The position numbers and the translations under genes are program-made. The notes under the pieces are model-generated. The model had not been told where the DNA came from. It saw only the letters and a program-made list of their open reading frames with translations, and did not search any database. This document shows, piece by piece, positions 9,108-17,286 of a stretch of 64,000 bases of DNA. The DNA lies in assembly GCA_963835135.1 (NCBI GenBank), contig CAWIEF010000003.1, positions 1,116,001-1,180,000 on the forward strand, given 5' to 3'. Position 1 is the stretch's first letter. Each line of letters starts with the position of its first letter. Source of the DNA: JAVVHH01 sp963835135 (GTDB taxonomy: Bacteria > Pseudomonadota > Alphaproteobacteria > Acetobacterales > Acetobacteraceae).

Positions 9108-9574
9108 TCTCGCTCACCGTCAACGGCCGCGTCCACCAGGTCGACGTCGATCCCGCGACGCCGCTGCTCTACGTGCTGCGCGACACGCTGGGGCTGCACG
9201 GCGCCAAATATGGCTGCGGCCTCGGGCAGTGCGGCGCCTGCACGGTCATGCTGGACAAGCAGGCGGTGGTGTCATGCCTGACGCCGGTCGCAGTCCTGGA
9301 CGGCCGCCAGGTGCGAACCGTCGAGGGCCTTGGCACACAGGAGCGTCCCGGCCCGTTGCAGCAGGCGTTCATCGACGAACAGGCCGCCCAGTGCGGCTAC
9401 TGCATCGCCGGCATGATCATGCGGGCACAGGCGCTGCTGGAACGGACGCCGTCGCCGACCGACGCGCAGATCCGCGCCCACATGCAGCCCAATCTCTGCC
9501 GCTGCGGCACCCACATGCGCATCCTGGCCGCCATCCGCCGCGCCGCGACGACCATGCAGCAGGCCGCCCTATGA
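9104..9574 (+). CDS. (2Fe-2S)-binding subunit of molybdenum hydroxylase
   Basis: This 156-residue small subunit of a xanthine-oxidase-family hydroxylase carries two 2Fe-2S clusters. The plant-ferredoxin-like cluster uses CGLGQCGACTV with a later Cys in VVSC; the second helical cluster uses CGYCIAGM and CRCGTH. It shuttles electrons from the molybdenum site to the cytochrome. It starts inside the cytochrome stop (ATGA at 9104) and ends inside the start of the large subunit (ATGA at 9571). The absence of an FAD subunit and the presence of a cytochrome match the isoquinoline 1-oxidoreductase/nicotinate dehydrogenase-like and membrane aldehyde dehydrogenase group. Confidence 0.95.
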   Translation: MISLTVNGRVHQVDVDPATPLLYVLRDTLGLHGAKYGCGLGQCGACTVMLDKQAVVSCLTPVAVLDGRQVRTVEGLGTQERPGPLQQAFIDEQAAQCGYCIAGMIMRAQALLERTPSPTDAQIRAHMQPNLCRCGTHMRILAAIRRAATTMQQAAL

Positions 9575-11775
9575 GCGCGCTGACCCGGCGCCGGCTGATC
9601 GAGGCCAGCGGCGCACTGCTGGTCGCCTTCTCCACGCGCCCCACCGTCGCCCAGCATGCCCCGGCCAAGCTGCCCGGCAGCCTGAACGTGGAGCCGCGTC
9701 TGTTCGGCTGGATCCGGATCGCGCCCGATGGCGCGGTCACCGTGTTCACCGGCAAGGCGGAACTCGGGCAGGGCATCCGCACCGCCCTGCTCCAGGTCGC
9801 CGCCGAACAGCTCGACCTCGCGCCGGACCAGATCACCCTCGTGACCGCCGACACCGGGCGCACCGCGAACGAGGGCTACACCGCCGGCAGCCACTCCATG
9901 CAGGACAGCGGCACGGCGATCATGCACGCCGCCGCGGACGTCCGCGCGATCCTGTTGCAAGAGGCGGCCAGCCGGTTGGATGTGGAGCCCGCGTCGCTGC
10001 AGACCAGCGGCGGCCGGGTGAAGGCCGGCGACGGCCGCAGCCTGGGTTACGGCGAACTCGTGGCCGCACTCACCCCCGACCAGGTCGCGACCTCCGGCGG
10101 CGTCCTGAAAGATCCGGCCCGTCATGCCGTGATGGGCAAGCCGGTCCAGCGCGTCGACATCCCGGCGAAAGTAACCGGCAGTCCCGCCTACGTGCAGGAT
10201 CTCCACCGCCCTGGCATGCTGCACGCCCGCGCGGTACGCCCACCGACCTACGGCGCCACGCTGCTGTCGCTCGACACGGCCGCGGCCGACGCCATGCCGG
10301 GCGTCGTCAAAATCGTGCGCGACGGCAGCTATCTGGGCGTGATCGCCCAGGGTGAATGGCAGGCGATCACCGCCATGCGCGCCCTGCAAGATGCCGCAGT
10401 CTGGAGCGAGGGGCGGCGGTTGCCCGAGCAAGCCACGATCTTCGACACGATCCAGGCCCTCCCCGCGCAGCCGACCGTCATCCTCGACCGCAAGGGCGAC
10501 CCGGCGCCAGCCGTCCGTACCCTGCGCGCCCGCTACCTACGTCCATACGGCATGCATGCCTCCATCGGTCCGTCGTGCGCCGTGGCGCTGCTCGAGGACG
10601 GGCAGATGACGGTCTGGACCCATACCCAGGGCGTCTATCCCGACCGCGCCGCCCTGGCCGAGTTGCTGCAAATGCCGCCGGACTCCGTCCGCTGCATCCA
10701 TACCGAGGGGTCCGGCTGCTACGGCCATAACGGCGCCGACGATGCTGCCGCCGACGCCGCGCTGCTCGCCCGCGCAGTGCCGGGCCGCCCGGTCCGCGTG
10801 CAGTGGATGCGCGAGCAGGAGAACGTCTGGGAGCCGTATACCCCCGCCATGGTCGGCCAAGCGCAGGCCTCGCTCGCCGCCGATGGCACCATCGTCGATT
10901 GGCAGTATGCGATGTGGAGCAACAGCCACAACATGCGTCCTGGGAACGGCGGCAGGCTGATGCCGAGTTGGGCGCTCGCGGCCCCGCTGCAGCCCTCGCC
11001 GCCGATGCCGATCCCACAGCCGGAGGGCGGCGGCGACCGCAACGGCATTCCGCTCTACGATCTACCGACCGCCCACGTCGTCTCTCATTTCATCCCCGAC
11101 ATGCCGCTGCGGGTGTCCGCCATGCGCGGGCTCGGCGCCTACACCAACGTGTTTGCCATCGAGAGCTTCATGGACGAGCTGGCCGCCGCGGCCGGCCACG
11201 ACCCGGTCGCGTTCCGTCTGAAACATCTCACCGACCAGCGCGCCCGCGACGTCGTTGAGCGCGCCGCGACCGAGTTCGGCTGGGCGAGCGCGACGTCGTT
11301 GCCCAAGGGGCACGGCCGCGGTTTCGCGTTCGCGCGCTACAAGAACCTGGGCGCTTACGCCGCCGTGGCGCTCGAAGTGTCCGTCGAGCACGAGAGCGGC
11401 CGGGTGCGCGTGGTCCGGGCGCACTGCGCGGTCGATAGCGGCCAGGTCGTGAGCTTCGATGGCATCCGCAACCAGATCCAGGGCGGCATCCTGCAATCCG
11501 CGAGCTGGACGCTCTACGAGGCCGTCAGCTACGGGCCGGGCGGCGTGACCAGCCGGGACTGGAGCGGCTACCCGATCCTGCGGTTCCAGGCGGTGCCCGA
11601 CAGCGTCGATGTCCATGTCATCGACCGGCCCGGTCAGCCCTTCCTGGGCACCGGCGAAGCCGCCCAAGGCCCGACCGCCGCCGCGATTGCCAACGCGCTG
11701 GCTCACGCCGCGAACGTCCGCATCCGCGAGTTGCCCCTGTCGGCGGAACGGGTGAAGCAAGCGATCGGCGTCTAA
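9571..11775 (+). CDS. Molybdopterin-binding large subunit, isoquinoline 1-oxidoreductase-like
   Basis: This 734-residue catalytic subunit binds a molybdopterin cofactor and hydroxylates an aldehyde or N-heterocycle. The start at 9571 opens a twin-arginine signal (TRRRLIEASGALLVAF), so the folded enzyme is exported, possibly carrying the small subunit. Later come FTGKAELGQGIRTAL near residue 60, the cofactor region around MRGLGAYTNVFAIES, and the C-terminal catalytic Glu in GTGEAAQGPTAAAIANAL. Together with the cytochrome and 2Fe-2S genes it forms a complete three-subunit enzyme of the IorAB/AldFGH type. The substrate cannot be read. Its TAA stop overlaps the stop of the convergent DUF1501 gene. 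Confidence 0.93.
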   Translation: MSALTRRRLIEASGALLVAFSTRPTVAQHAPAKLPGSLNVEPRLFGWIRIAPDGAVTVFTGKAELGQGIRTALLQVAAEQLDLAPDQITLVTADTGRTANEGYTAGSHSMQDSGTAIMHAAADVRAILLQEAASRLDVEPASLQTSGGRVKAGDGRSLGYGELVAALTPDQVATSGGVLKDPARHAVMGKPVQRVDIPAKVTGSPAYVQDLHRPGMLHARAVRPPTYGATLLSLDTAAADAMPGVVKIVRDGSYLGVIAQGEWQAITAMRALQDAAVWSEGRRLPEQATIFDTIQALPAQPTVILDRKGDPAPAVRTLRARYLRPYGMHASIGPSCAVALLEDGQMTVWTHTQGVYPDRAALAELLQMPPDSVRCIHTEGSGCYGHNGADDAAADAALLARAVPGRPVRVQWMREQENVWEPYTPAMVGQAQASLAADGTIVDWQYAMWSNSHNMRPGNGGRLMPSWALAAPLQPSPPMPIPQPEGGGDRNGIPLYDLPTAHVVSHFIPDMPLRVSAMRGLGAYTNVFAIESFMDELAAAAGHDPVAFRLKHLTDQRARDVVERAATEFGWASATSLPKGHGRGFAFARYKNLGAYAAVALEVSVEHESGRVRVVRAHCAVDSGQVVSFDGIRNQIQGGILQSASWTLYEAVSYGPGGVTSRDWSGYPILRFQAVPDSVDVHVIDRPGQPFLGTGEAAQGPTAAAIANALAHAANVRIRELPLSAERVKQAIGV

Positions 11776-12947
11776 ACAGCGTGCAGCAAACCGCCTTGGG
11801 CGCTGACGCCGGCGCTGCCAGGGAACACCGCGGGCATGGCCGCGGCCGGGACGCCGAGATGCTCGACCAGCAGCGCCATCGCCAACGCGCGGGCGTCGGT
11901 GCTGGGCGCCAGATCGCGGTTCTCGAACAGCATGCTGTCGGACAGGCCGGGCCAGGTCCCCGCCACGCGCCCACCGGCGACGGCGCCGCCGGCCAGGAAC
12001 GCGACGCTGGCCGTGCCGTGATCGGTCCCGCCGGTGCCGTTCACCCGGGCGGTGCGGCCGAACTCGGTCAGGATCAGCACGGCGGTCTGATCCCATGCCG
12101 CGCCCATCGACTGTTTCAGCGCCGTGATCCCCGCATCCAACTGCTTAAGCGGCGCGACCAATCGTTGCGCCTGCGCGGCGTGCGTATCCCAGCCGCCGCC
12201 TTCGAGCACCGCGACCCGTGGCCCGTCGGTTGCCGCCAGGAGCCGCCCCGCCGCCGAGGCCACGTTCGCCACCGCGTTCCGGTCGCCGCTCTGCTGCAGG
12301 CCTGACAACGCTCCTGCCGAAAACCCACGGTCCGCCAAGCCCTCCGTCACGACCGGCCCCAACAGCGCGTCGTCATGCGCCAGATCGGCGATGCGCGCGT
12401 AGAGCTCCGGCGAGAGCGCCTGGTAGCCCGTCGGTGCGTAGGTGCCGACCGCGGCCATCCCGCGCAGCATGAGCGGCACCGTCACGCCGACCGCGAGCGC
12501 CGTGTTGGCCTTGTGACCCGGCATCGCCTCGACCGCCCGGTTCAGCCAACCGCTGGACAGCCGCTCGTCCGCGCCGCTTTCCAGATAATCCTGCGCGTCG
12601 AAATGGCTCCGGCTCCGATACGGGCCGGCCACCGCGTGCACCGGCAGCAACTGCCCGGCCCGGTAGAGGTCATACATGCCGGCCAACGCCGGGTGCAGGC
12701 CGTAGAAGCCGCCCAAATCGAGCAAACCGCCGGGCTGGCCGGGCTGCGGCGGCACCAGGCCGGGCCGCAGCCGGACCAGATCGCCGTCGCCATACGGCAC
12801 CACCGCCGCCATGCCGTCCAACGCCCCGCGCAGGATGACGACCACCAGCCGCTTGTCGGTCGGCGCCGCGGCCAGCGCCAGCGAGGCCGGCCCCATGGTC
12901 CAAGCGGCGGTGAGCCCCAGCAGGGCCGAACGGCGGGAGATCTGCAT
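11772..12947 (-). CDS. DUF1501 domain protein, Tat-exported
   Basis: This 391-residue protein is of the DUF1501 family, related to the alkaline phosphatase/sulfatase fold; its function is unknown. It begins with a twin-arginine signal (SRRSALLGLTAAWTMGPASL). Family features are VVVILRGALDGMAAVVPYGD, the RSRSHFDAQDYLESG stretch near residue 110, GGWDTHAAQ near 250, and LTEFGRTARVNGTGGTDHG near 290, whose Asp and His residues look like metal ligands. It follows the DUF1800 gene with a one-base gap; this pair recurs widely in bacteria and is thought to be co-secreted, but no reaction is established. Confidence 0.93.
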   Translation of the reverse strand: MQISRRSALLGLTAAWTMGPASLALAAAPTDKRLVVVILRGALDGMAAVVPYGDGDLVRLRPGLVPPQPGQPGGLLDLGGFYGLHPALAGMYDLYRAGQLLPVHAVAGPYRSRSHFDAQDYLESGADERLSSGWLNRAVEAMPGHKANTALAVGVTVPLMLRGMAAVGTYAPTGYQALSPELYARIADLAHDDALLGPVVTEGLADRGFSAGALSGLQQSGDRNAVANVASAAGRLLAATDGPRVAVLEGGGWDTHAAQAQRLVAPLKQLDAGITALKQSMGAAWDQTAVLILTEFGRTARVNGTGGTDHGTASVAFLAGGAVAGGRVAGTWPGLSDSMLFENRDLAPSTDARALAMALLVEHLGVPAAAMPAVFPGSAGVSAQGGLLHAV

Positions 12948-12948
12948 G

Positions 12949-14241
12949 TCAGCGCCTCTGGAACTCGGGGGAACTCAGCAGCAACGTCAACGCGTCGCGC
13001 CGCGACCCGGCGCGCGTCATCGCCTCCACTGTACGCGGCCGGAGCAGCGACCCCATGCTCGCGTCGGCGACGGCGGCCGGGTCCCGGTCCGCGGCGCGGG
13101 CGGCGACGCTGAAGCTCCAGTCGAACCGCCGCATCATCGCCTCCGGCGAGGCCCACTCGGAGGCGACGTCGGACCACCCATTCGGCAGCGGCGCATTCCA
13201 CAAAGGCTGGCCGAGGCTGGACAACACGCCCTCGAGCGGCACCTGCTTGTCGGCCGGCAGATCGAGCGCCCGCAGCGCCGCCACCGCGAAGTCGAGCGGT
13301 GCCCGCACCTTGGTCAGCGGCGTCCACGCCGCGTCCAGATGCAGCAGCGCCACGCTGGCCGCGCCGAGGTCGCCCCCCGTGTCGCGCAGCACGCCCTCGA
13401 TCGTGGCGACCGCATCGGGCGGCGGCTCGTCGCTGACGAAGTGGCGCACGAGCTGCGTGGCCAGGTGCCGATGCGTGGCCGGGTGGTTGGCCAGGAACTC
13501 GAGCGCGGCAAAGCCGCCCGCCTCGTCCGGTGGAAACCGTCGGCCGAGCAGCATCTTGCTGCCCGGCTCGTGCGCGGCCTGGCGGAACAGGAACCCGGGA
13601 TACAGCCGGTTGTAATCCACCGACCAGCCGGTGAGGATCTTCGCGAACTCGGTGACGTCGGTCTGGGTGTAGCCCGAGGCCGGGCTCACCGTGTGCAGCT
13701 CCAGGCATTCCCGCGCCAGATTTTCGTTCAGCCCGCGCTTCTGGTTCTTCCCGGCGGCGCTGTTGGGTCCGAACGAATTATTGTTGTCCAAATACATCAG
13801 CATCGCCGGATGCCGCATCACCGCCAACAGCATGGCGTCGAACGGGCCGGTGACGTTGGGGCGGATCGCCTCGCGCATGTAGGGGCCGATGACCGCGTTG
13901 GTGCCCCCCTGGCGGATGCTGACGGTGAAGTGGTTGGCCCAGAACCAGACCAGCCGCTCCCGAAACGGCATGTCGGTGGTCAGCAACTGCCTGGTCTGCG
14001 CCTGCGCGTCGGCCTGGAACAAGGGCTTGACCAGGGACTCGCCGGGCGGCAGGTCCAGCTTGAACTGCTCTCGCAGCACCGTCAGCCCATCGGCGGTGGT
14101 CGGCAACCGGCTGTCGAACACGGCCGGGTCGTCGCCGTCGAGCTGCGCCTGCAGCCAGGCGACCGGATCGGCCGGCAAAGCCTCCTCGCCCCGCCGACCG
14201 AGACCGAAACGGACCATGGCATGAGCGGTCTGAGTGTCCAT
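12949..14241 (-). CDS. DUF1800 domain protein
   Basis: This 430-residue protein is of the DUF1800 family, the usual upstream partner of DUF1501. It opens with AHAMVRFGLGRRGEEALP and holds the family hallmarks MPFRERLVWFWANHF near residue 90, RHPAMLMYLDNNNSFGP near 146-162, NENLARECLELHTV near 174, and YTQTDVTEFAKILTGW near 192-207. No classic signal peptide is visible. The function is unknown; association with cell-surface or polymer metabolism has been suggested for the family. It probably forms a two-gene operon with the DUF1501 gene. Confidence 0.93.
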   Translation of the reverse strand: MDTQTAHAMVRFGLGRRGEEALPADPVAWLQAQLDGDDPAVFDSRLPTTADGLTVLREQFKLDLPPGESLVKPLFQADAQAQTRQLLTTDMPFRERLVWFWANHFTVSIRQGGTNAVIGPYMREAIRPNVTGPFDAMLLAVMRHPAMLMYLDNNNSFGPNSAAGKNQKRGLNENLARECLELHTVSPASGYTQTDVTEFAKILTGWSVDYNRLYPGFLFRQAAHEPGSKMLLGRRFPPDEAGGFAALEFLANHPATHRHLATQLVRHFVSDEPPPDAVATIEGVLRDTGGDLGAASVALLHLDAAWTPLTKVRAPLDFAVAALRALDLPADKQVPLEGVLSSLGQPLWNAPLPNGWSDVASEWASPEAMMRRFDWSFSVAARAADRDPAAVADASMGSLLRPRTVEAMTRAGSRRDALTLLLSSPEFQRR

Positions 14242-14299
14242 GAGCTGAGATTAGCACGCCGGCGAGGGCCAATGCCTCACTTTCCGGCTTCAGCAGGGG

Positions 14300-15712
14300 T
14301 CAGGGCTGGCTGCGTGTCAGCACCGCCTGTGGGACGTCGTAGGCGCAGAAACTCGACCAGTGACGCTCCAGATCGGCCTGGAACAGCCCGCGCGTGAGGC
14401 CATGGACCAATTTGGGGACCGCGGTGGTCATGGCGTTGATGCTGGAGCCGGAGGGGCCGAAGCTCATGGTCGAGGCGATCGAGAACACGTGGATGTCGGC
14501 CAGTTCGGGCGCCGTGCCGGGGACCTTTTCGGTCAGGCTGTAGTTGGAGGCCAAATAGGGATAGCGGGCGAGGCGATCGTCGCGGAGATCGTCCGGCGGC
14601 GAGTAGAGGTCCGCCCACGTCGCAACGTGCGGCGCGAGTGCGGCGAGTTCCGGGCGACGCGCCAGGTCGACGTCCATGCCGGTGCCGGCGATGACGAAAT
14701 CGACCTGCACCGGCTGGCCCGCGATCGTGAGTTCGACGCCGTCGCCGAACGGGTGGGCGTCCTCGATCGGCGAGCCCGTGTGCAGGTGGAAGTTCGGCCA
14801 GCGGGCGCACCGGTCCCAGGTCGGTTGCGGGAAGCCCTCGCGCCGCCCGAGGATCGCCGCCATGAACCGCCACCGCCAGGCATCGTCGAGGTCCCCGAGA
14901 TGGCGCAGGAACCCGGCGAACGTCAGCCAGCGGTAGCTCTGGATCAACTGCGGGCGCTCGCGGCGGCAGAAGACATCGACGGCCGCCGCCCCGGCCTCGA
15001 GCGCGCAGGCGGCGTTGTCGAGCGCCGAGGCGCCAAGCCCGATCACGGCGACCGTCTTGCCGCGCAGCGCGGCGAAATCGACCGGGTCGGCGGCATGGGC
15101 GCGCAGATGTGTAGGCAGCCGCTCCAGGCAGGGCGGCATCCACCAGGCGCCCAGCCCATCCTGCCCGGTGGCCAACACGAGCTTGCGCGTGTGCACCACC
15201 GACCGGCGCCCGGCTTCCTCGACCTCGACGGCCAGCAGGCCCGGCCCGGCCGCCGAGACACCCGTCATGCACACGCCGTTGCGGACCGGCACGCCGGTGA
15301 CGTCGCGGACCCAGAGCAGGTAGTCGGCCCAGTATTCGCGCGGGATCAGGCCGAGCGCGTCCCAATCGGCGGTGCCGAAGCGGGCCTCGTGCCAGGAGCG
15401 ATAGGTCAGGCTCGGGATGTCGAGGTCGGGGCCGGTGTAGTCCTTCGGGCTGCGCAGCGTGTGCATGCGGGCGAAGCTGCGCCAGGGGCCCTCCTGGCCG
15501 CGGGCGGCGCCGTCTATGACGCGGATGTTGCCGACCTTGGCGCGCAACAGGCCGAAGCCGATCGCGATGCCGGACTGGCCGCCGCCGACGATCAGCACGT
15601 CGAGCGCCGCGGTCCCGTCCGGCGCGGTGCGTGGCTCGAGCCATGGCATCGCAGGATGGTCGATGCGTTCGAGGTCTCGGCGGACCTGGGCCTCGAGCGC
15701 CGCCAGGCTCAT
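14300..15712 (-). CDS. FAD/NAD(P)-binding oxidoreductase
   Basis: This 470-residue flavoprotein has two dinucleotide folds: VLIVGGGQSGIAIGFGLL near residues 39-56 for FAD and TVAVIGLGASALDNAACALE near 220 for NAD(P). The arrangement is that of flavin monooxygenase/thioredoxin-reductase-like oxidoreductases. The start at 15712 overlaps the hyuB stop (ATGA); the open frame continues upstream through hyuB but is not protein-like there. It is the last gene of the transporter-hydantoinase operon and may oxidise the ring-opened product or its precursor, which is inference from position. No signal peptide is seen. Confidence 0.88.
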   Translation of the reverse strand: MSLAALEAQVRRDLERIDHPAMPWLEPRTAPDGTAALDVLIVGGGQSGIAIGFGLLRAKVGNIRVIDGAARGQEGPWRSFARMHTLRSPKDYTGPDLDIPSLTYRSWHEARFGTADWDALGLIPREYWADYLLWVRDVTGVPVRNGVCMTGVSAAGPGLLAVEVEEAGRRSVVHTRKLVLATGQDGLGAWWMPPCLERLPTHLRAHAADPVDFAALRGKTVAVIGLGASALDNAACALEAGAAAVDVFCRRERPQLIQSYRWLTFAGFLRHLGDLDDAWRWRFMAAILGRREGFPQPTWDRCARWPNFHLHTGSPIEDAHPFGDGVELTIAGQPVQVDFVIAGTGMDVDLARRPELAALAPHVATWADLYSPPDDLRDDRLARYPYLASNYSLTEKVPGTAPELADIHVFSIASTMSFGPSGSSINAMTTAVPKLVHGLTRGLFQADLERHWSSFCAYDVPQAVLTRSQP

Positions 15713-17286
15713 CCGGCGTGCCCGTAGCCGCCGCCGCCGCAGGTCTCGATGGTGACGAGATCGCCCTGTTGCAGGAACAGGTTGGCCTTGCCGTCGAGGG
15801 CGGTGATGGTGCCGTCGCGGTCGAGCGTGATGCGGAAGGTGGCGCCTGGCCGCCCGCCTCTGAGGCCGTAGGGCGGGACCTGCATGCGCTCGACGCAGGT
15901 GGTCAGCAGCATCTTCGGCGCCAGCACGCGGTAGGACCGGATCACGCCGTCGCCGCCGCGATGCTGCCCGCTGCCGCCGGTCCCGCGGCGGATGGCCTGG
16001 CGCTCGACCGTGATGGCGTAGGTGCTCTCGATCATCTCGGCGGGCGTGTTGGAGGTGTTGGTCATGTGCACGCGGGTGGCCGGGCTGCCGTCGCGGTCGT
16101 GCCGCGCGCCCTCGCCGCCGCCATGCACCTCGTACAGCAGCCGCCAGCCGCCGCCCGGCATCGGCTCGGCAAAGGCGAGCAGGCCCGACGTGGTCGGGCC
16201 GCCGGCGGCGAGGCGGTGCGGGATGACGTGCTCCATCCCGTTGATGACGGCGTCGACGATCCGCATCGAGGTTTCGTGGTTGCCGGCCGCGACCGGCGCG
16301 TCCCAGCCGGGTTCGCACACCGATCCGGGCCGCGTGATGATCGTTAGCGGGCGCAGCGCGCCGGCGTTCTGCTGCATGTCGCGGCCGCTGAGCAGGCGGG
16401 CGGCGTAGATGATGGCCGACGCGGCGATGAACGGCGTGGTGTTGCAAAAATTCGGCAGCCGGTCGCAACAGCCGGAGAGGTCGAAAGTAGCGTGGTCGCC
16501 GGCAATCGTGATGCGGACATGGATGCGCGGCGGGGCGTCGCCGGGCTGGATCGGATCGAGCGTGTCCTCGCCCTCGTAGACGCCGTCGGGGAGCGCCGCG
16601 ATGGCTTCGCGCATCTCGGCCTCGGAGAGATCGTGCAGGCGGTCGAGCGTGCGGAGGAAGATGTCGGTGCCGTGCGTCTGGCAGAGGTCCTGCAGGCGCC
16701 GGGCGGCGATGGCGGTGGCGGCGATCTGGCCGAGCAGGTCGCCCTCGGCGGAGACGGGGTCGCGGACGTTGACCTTGATCATGTCGATCACGGCCTGGTT
16801 GACGCCGGCCGCGGACGCGACCGGGACGGGCGGGATGCGGATGGCTTCCTGGAAGGTGTCGGTCGCCTTGGCGTAGTAGCTCATCGGCCAGGTGCCGCCG
16901 ACGTCGGGCCAGTGCGCGAGGCTGAGGGCGAAGGCGATGATGGCGCCGTCGACGAAGACGGGGCGGACGACCTTGACGTCGTTGAGGTGGTTCCCGCCCA
17001 ACGCGCCCATGTTGTAGATCAGCGCATCGCCCTCGCGGAACCGCTCGAGCGGATGCACCTTCAGCAGCTCGCGGATGGTGTAGGCCATGGCGCCCAGATG
17101 CACCGGGATGTCACGCCCTTGCGCCACCAGGTCGCCGCGCGCGTCGGTCAGCGTCGAGGACAGGTCCCCGGCCTCGCGCAACAGCGGCGAGCGGGCCGAG
17201 CGCATCAGCACGAGGCTCATCTCCTCCGCCGCGGCCGAGAGGCCATGGCGGATCACTTCCACGGTGAACGGATCGAGCGGTGTCAT
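15709..17286 (-). CDS. hyuB: Hydantoinase B/oxoprolinase family protein
   Basis: This 525-residue protein matches the HyuB family (beta part of N-methylhydantoinase, 5-oxoprolinase and the acetone carboxylase alpha subunit). The start reads MTPLDPFTVEVIRHGL, the usual opening, followed by RSARSPLLREAGDLSST and GALGGNHLNDVKVVRPVF. The C-terminal part has the glycine-rich GGGEGARHDRDGSPATRVH and RRGTGGSGQHRGGDG segments. The start ATG 17286 overlaps the hyuA stop, giving tight coupling as expected for subunits of one ATP-dependent amidohydrolase. The substrate may be a hydantoin, 5-oxoproline or similar cyclic amide. Confidence 0.93.
   Translation of the reverse strand: MTPLDPFTVEVIRHGLSAAAEEMSLVLMRSARSPLLREAGDLSSTLTDARGDLVAQGRDIPVHLGAMAYTIRELLKVHPLERFREGDALIYNMGALGGNHLNDVKVVRPVFVDGAIIAFALSLAHWPDVGGTWPMSYYAKATDTFQEAIRIPPVPVASAAGVNQAVIDMIKVNVRDPVSAEGDLLGQIAATAIAARRLQDLCQTHGTDIFLRTLDRLHDLSEAEMREAIAALPDGVYEGEDTLDPIQPGDAPPRIHVRITIAGDHATFDLSGCCDRLPNFCNTTPFIAASAIIYAARLLSGRDMQQNAGALRPLTIITRPGSVCEPGWDAPVAAGNHETSMRIVDAVINGMEHVIPHRLAAGGPTTSGLLAFAEPMPGGGWRLLYEVHGGGEGARHDRDGSPATRVHMTNTSNTPAEMIESTYAITVERQAIRRGTGGSGQHRGGDGVIRSYRVLAPKMLLTTCVERMQVPPYGLRGGRPGATFRITLDRDGTITALDGKANLFLQQGDLVTIETCGGGGYGHAG

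Noticed and set aside
14300..16468. Extended 722-codon flavoprotein frame
   Set aside because: The extension lies within hyuB in another frame and lacks homologous motifs; the ATGA overlap at 15709-15712 marks the start.
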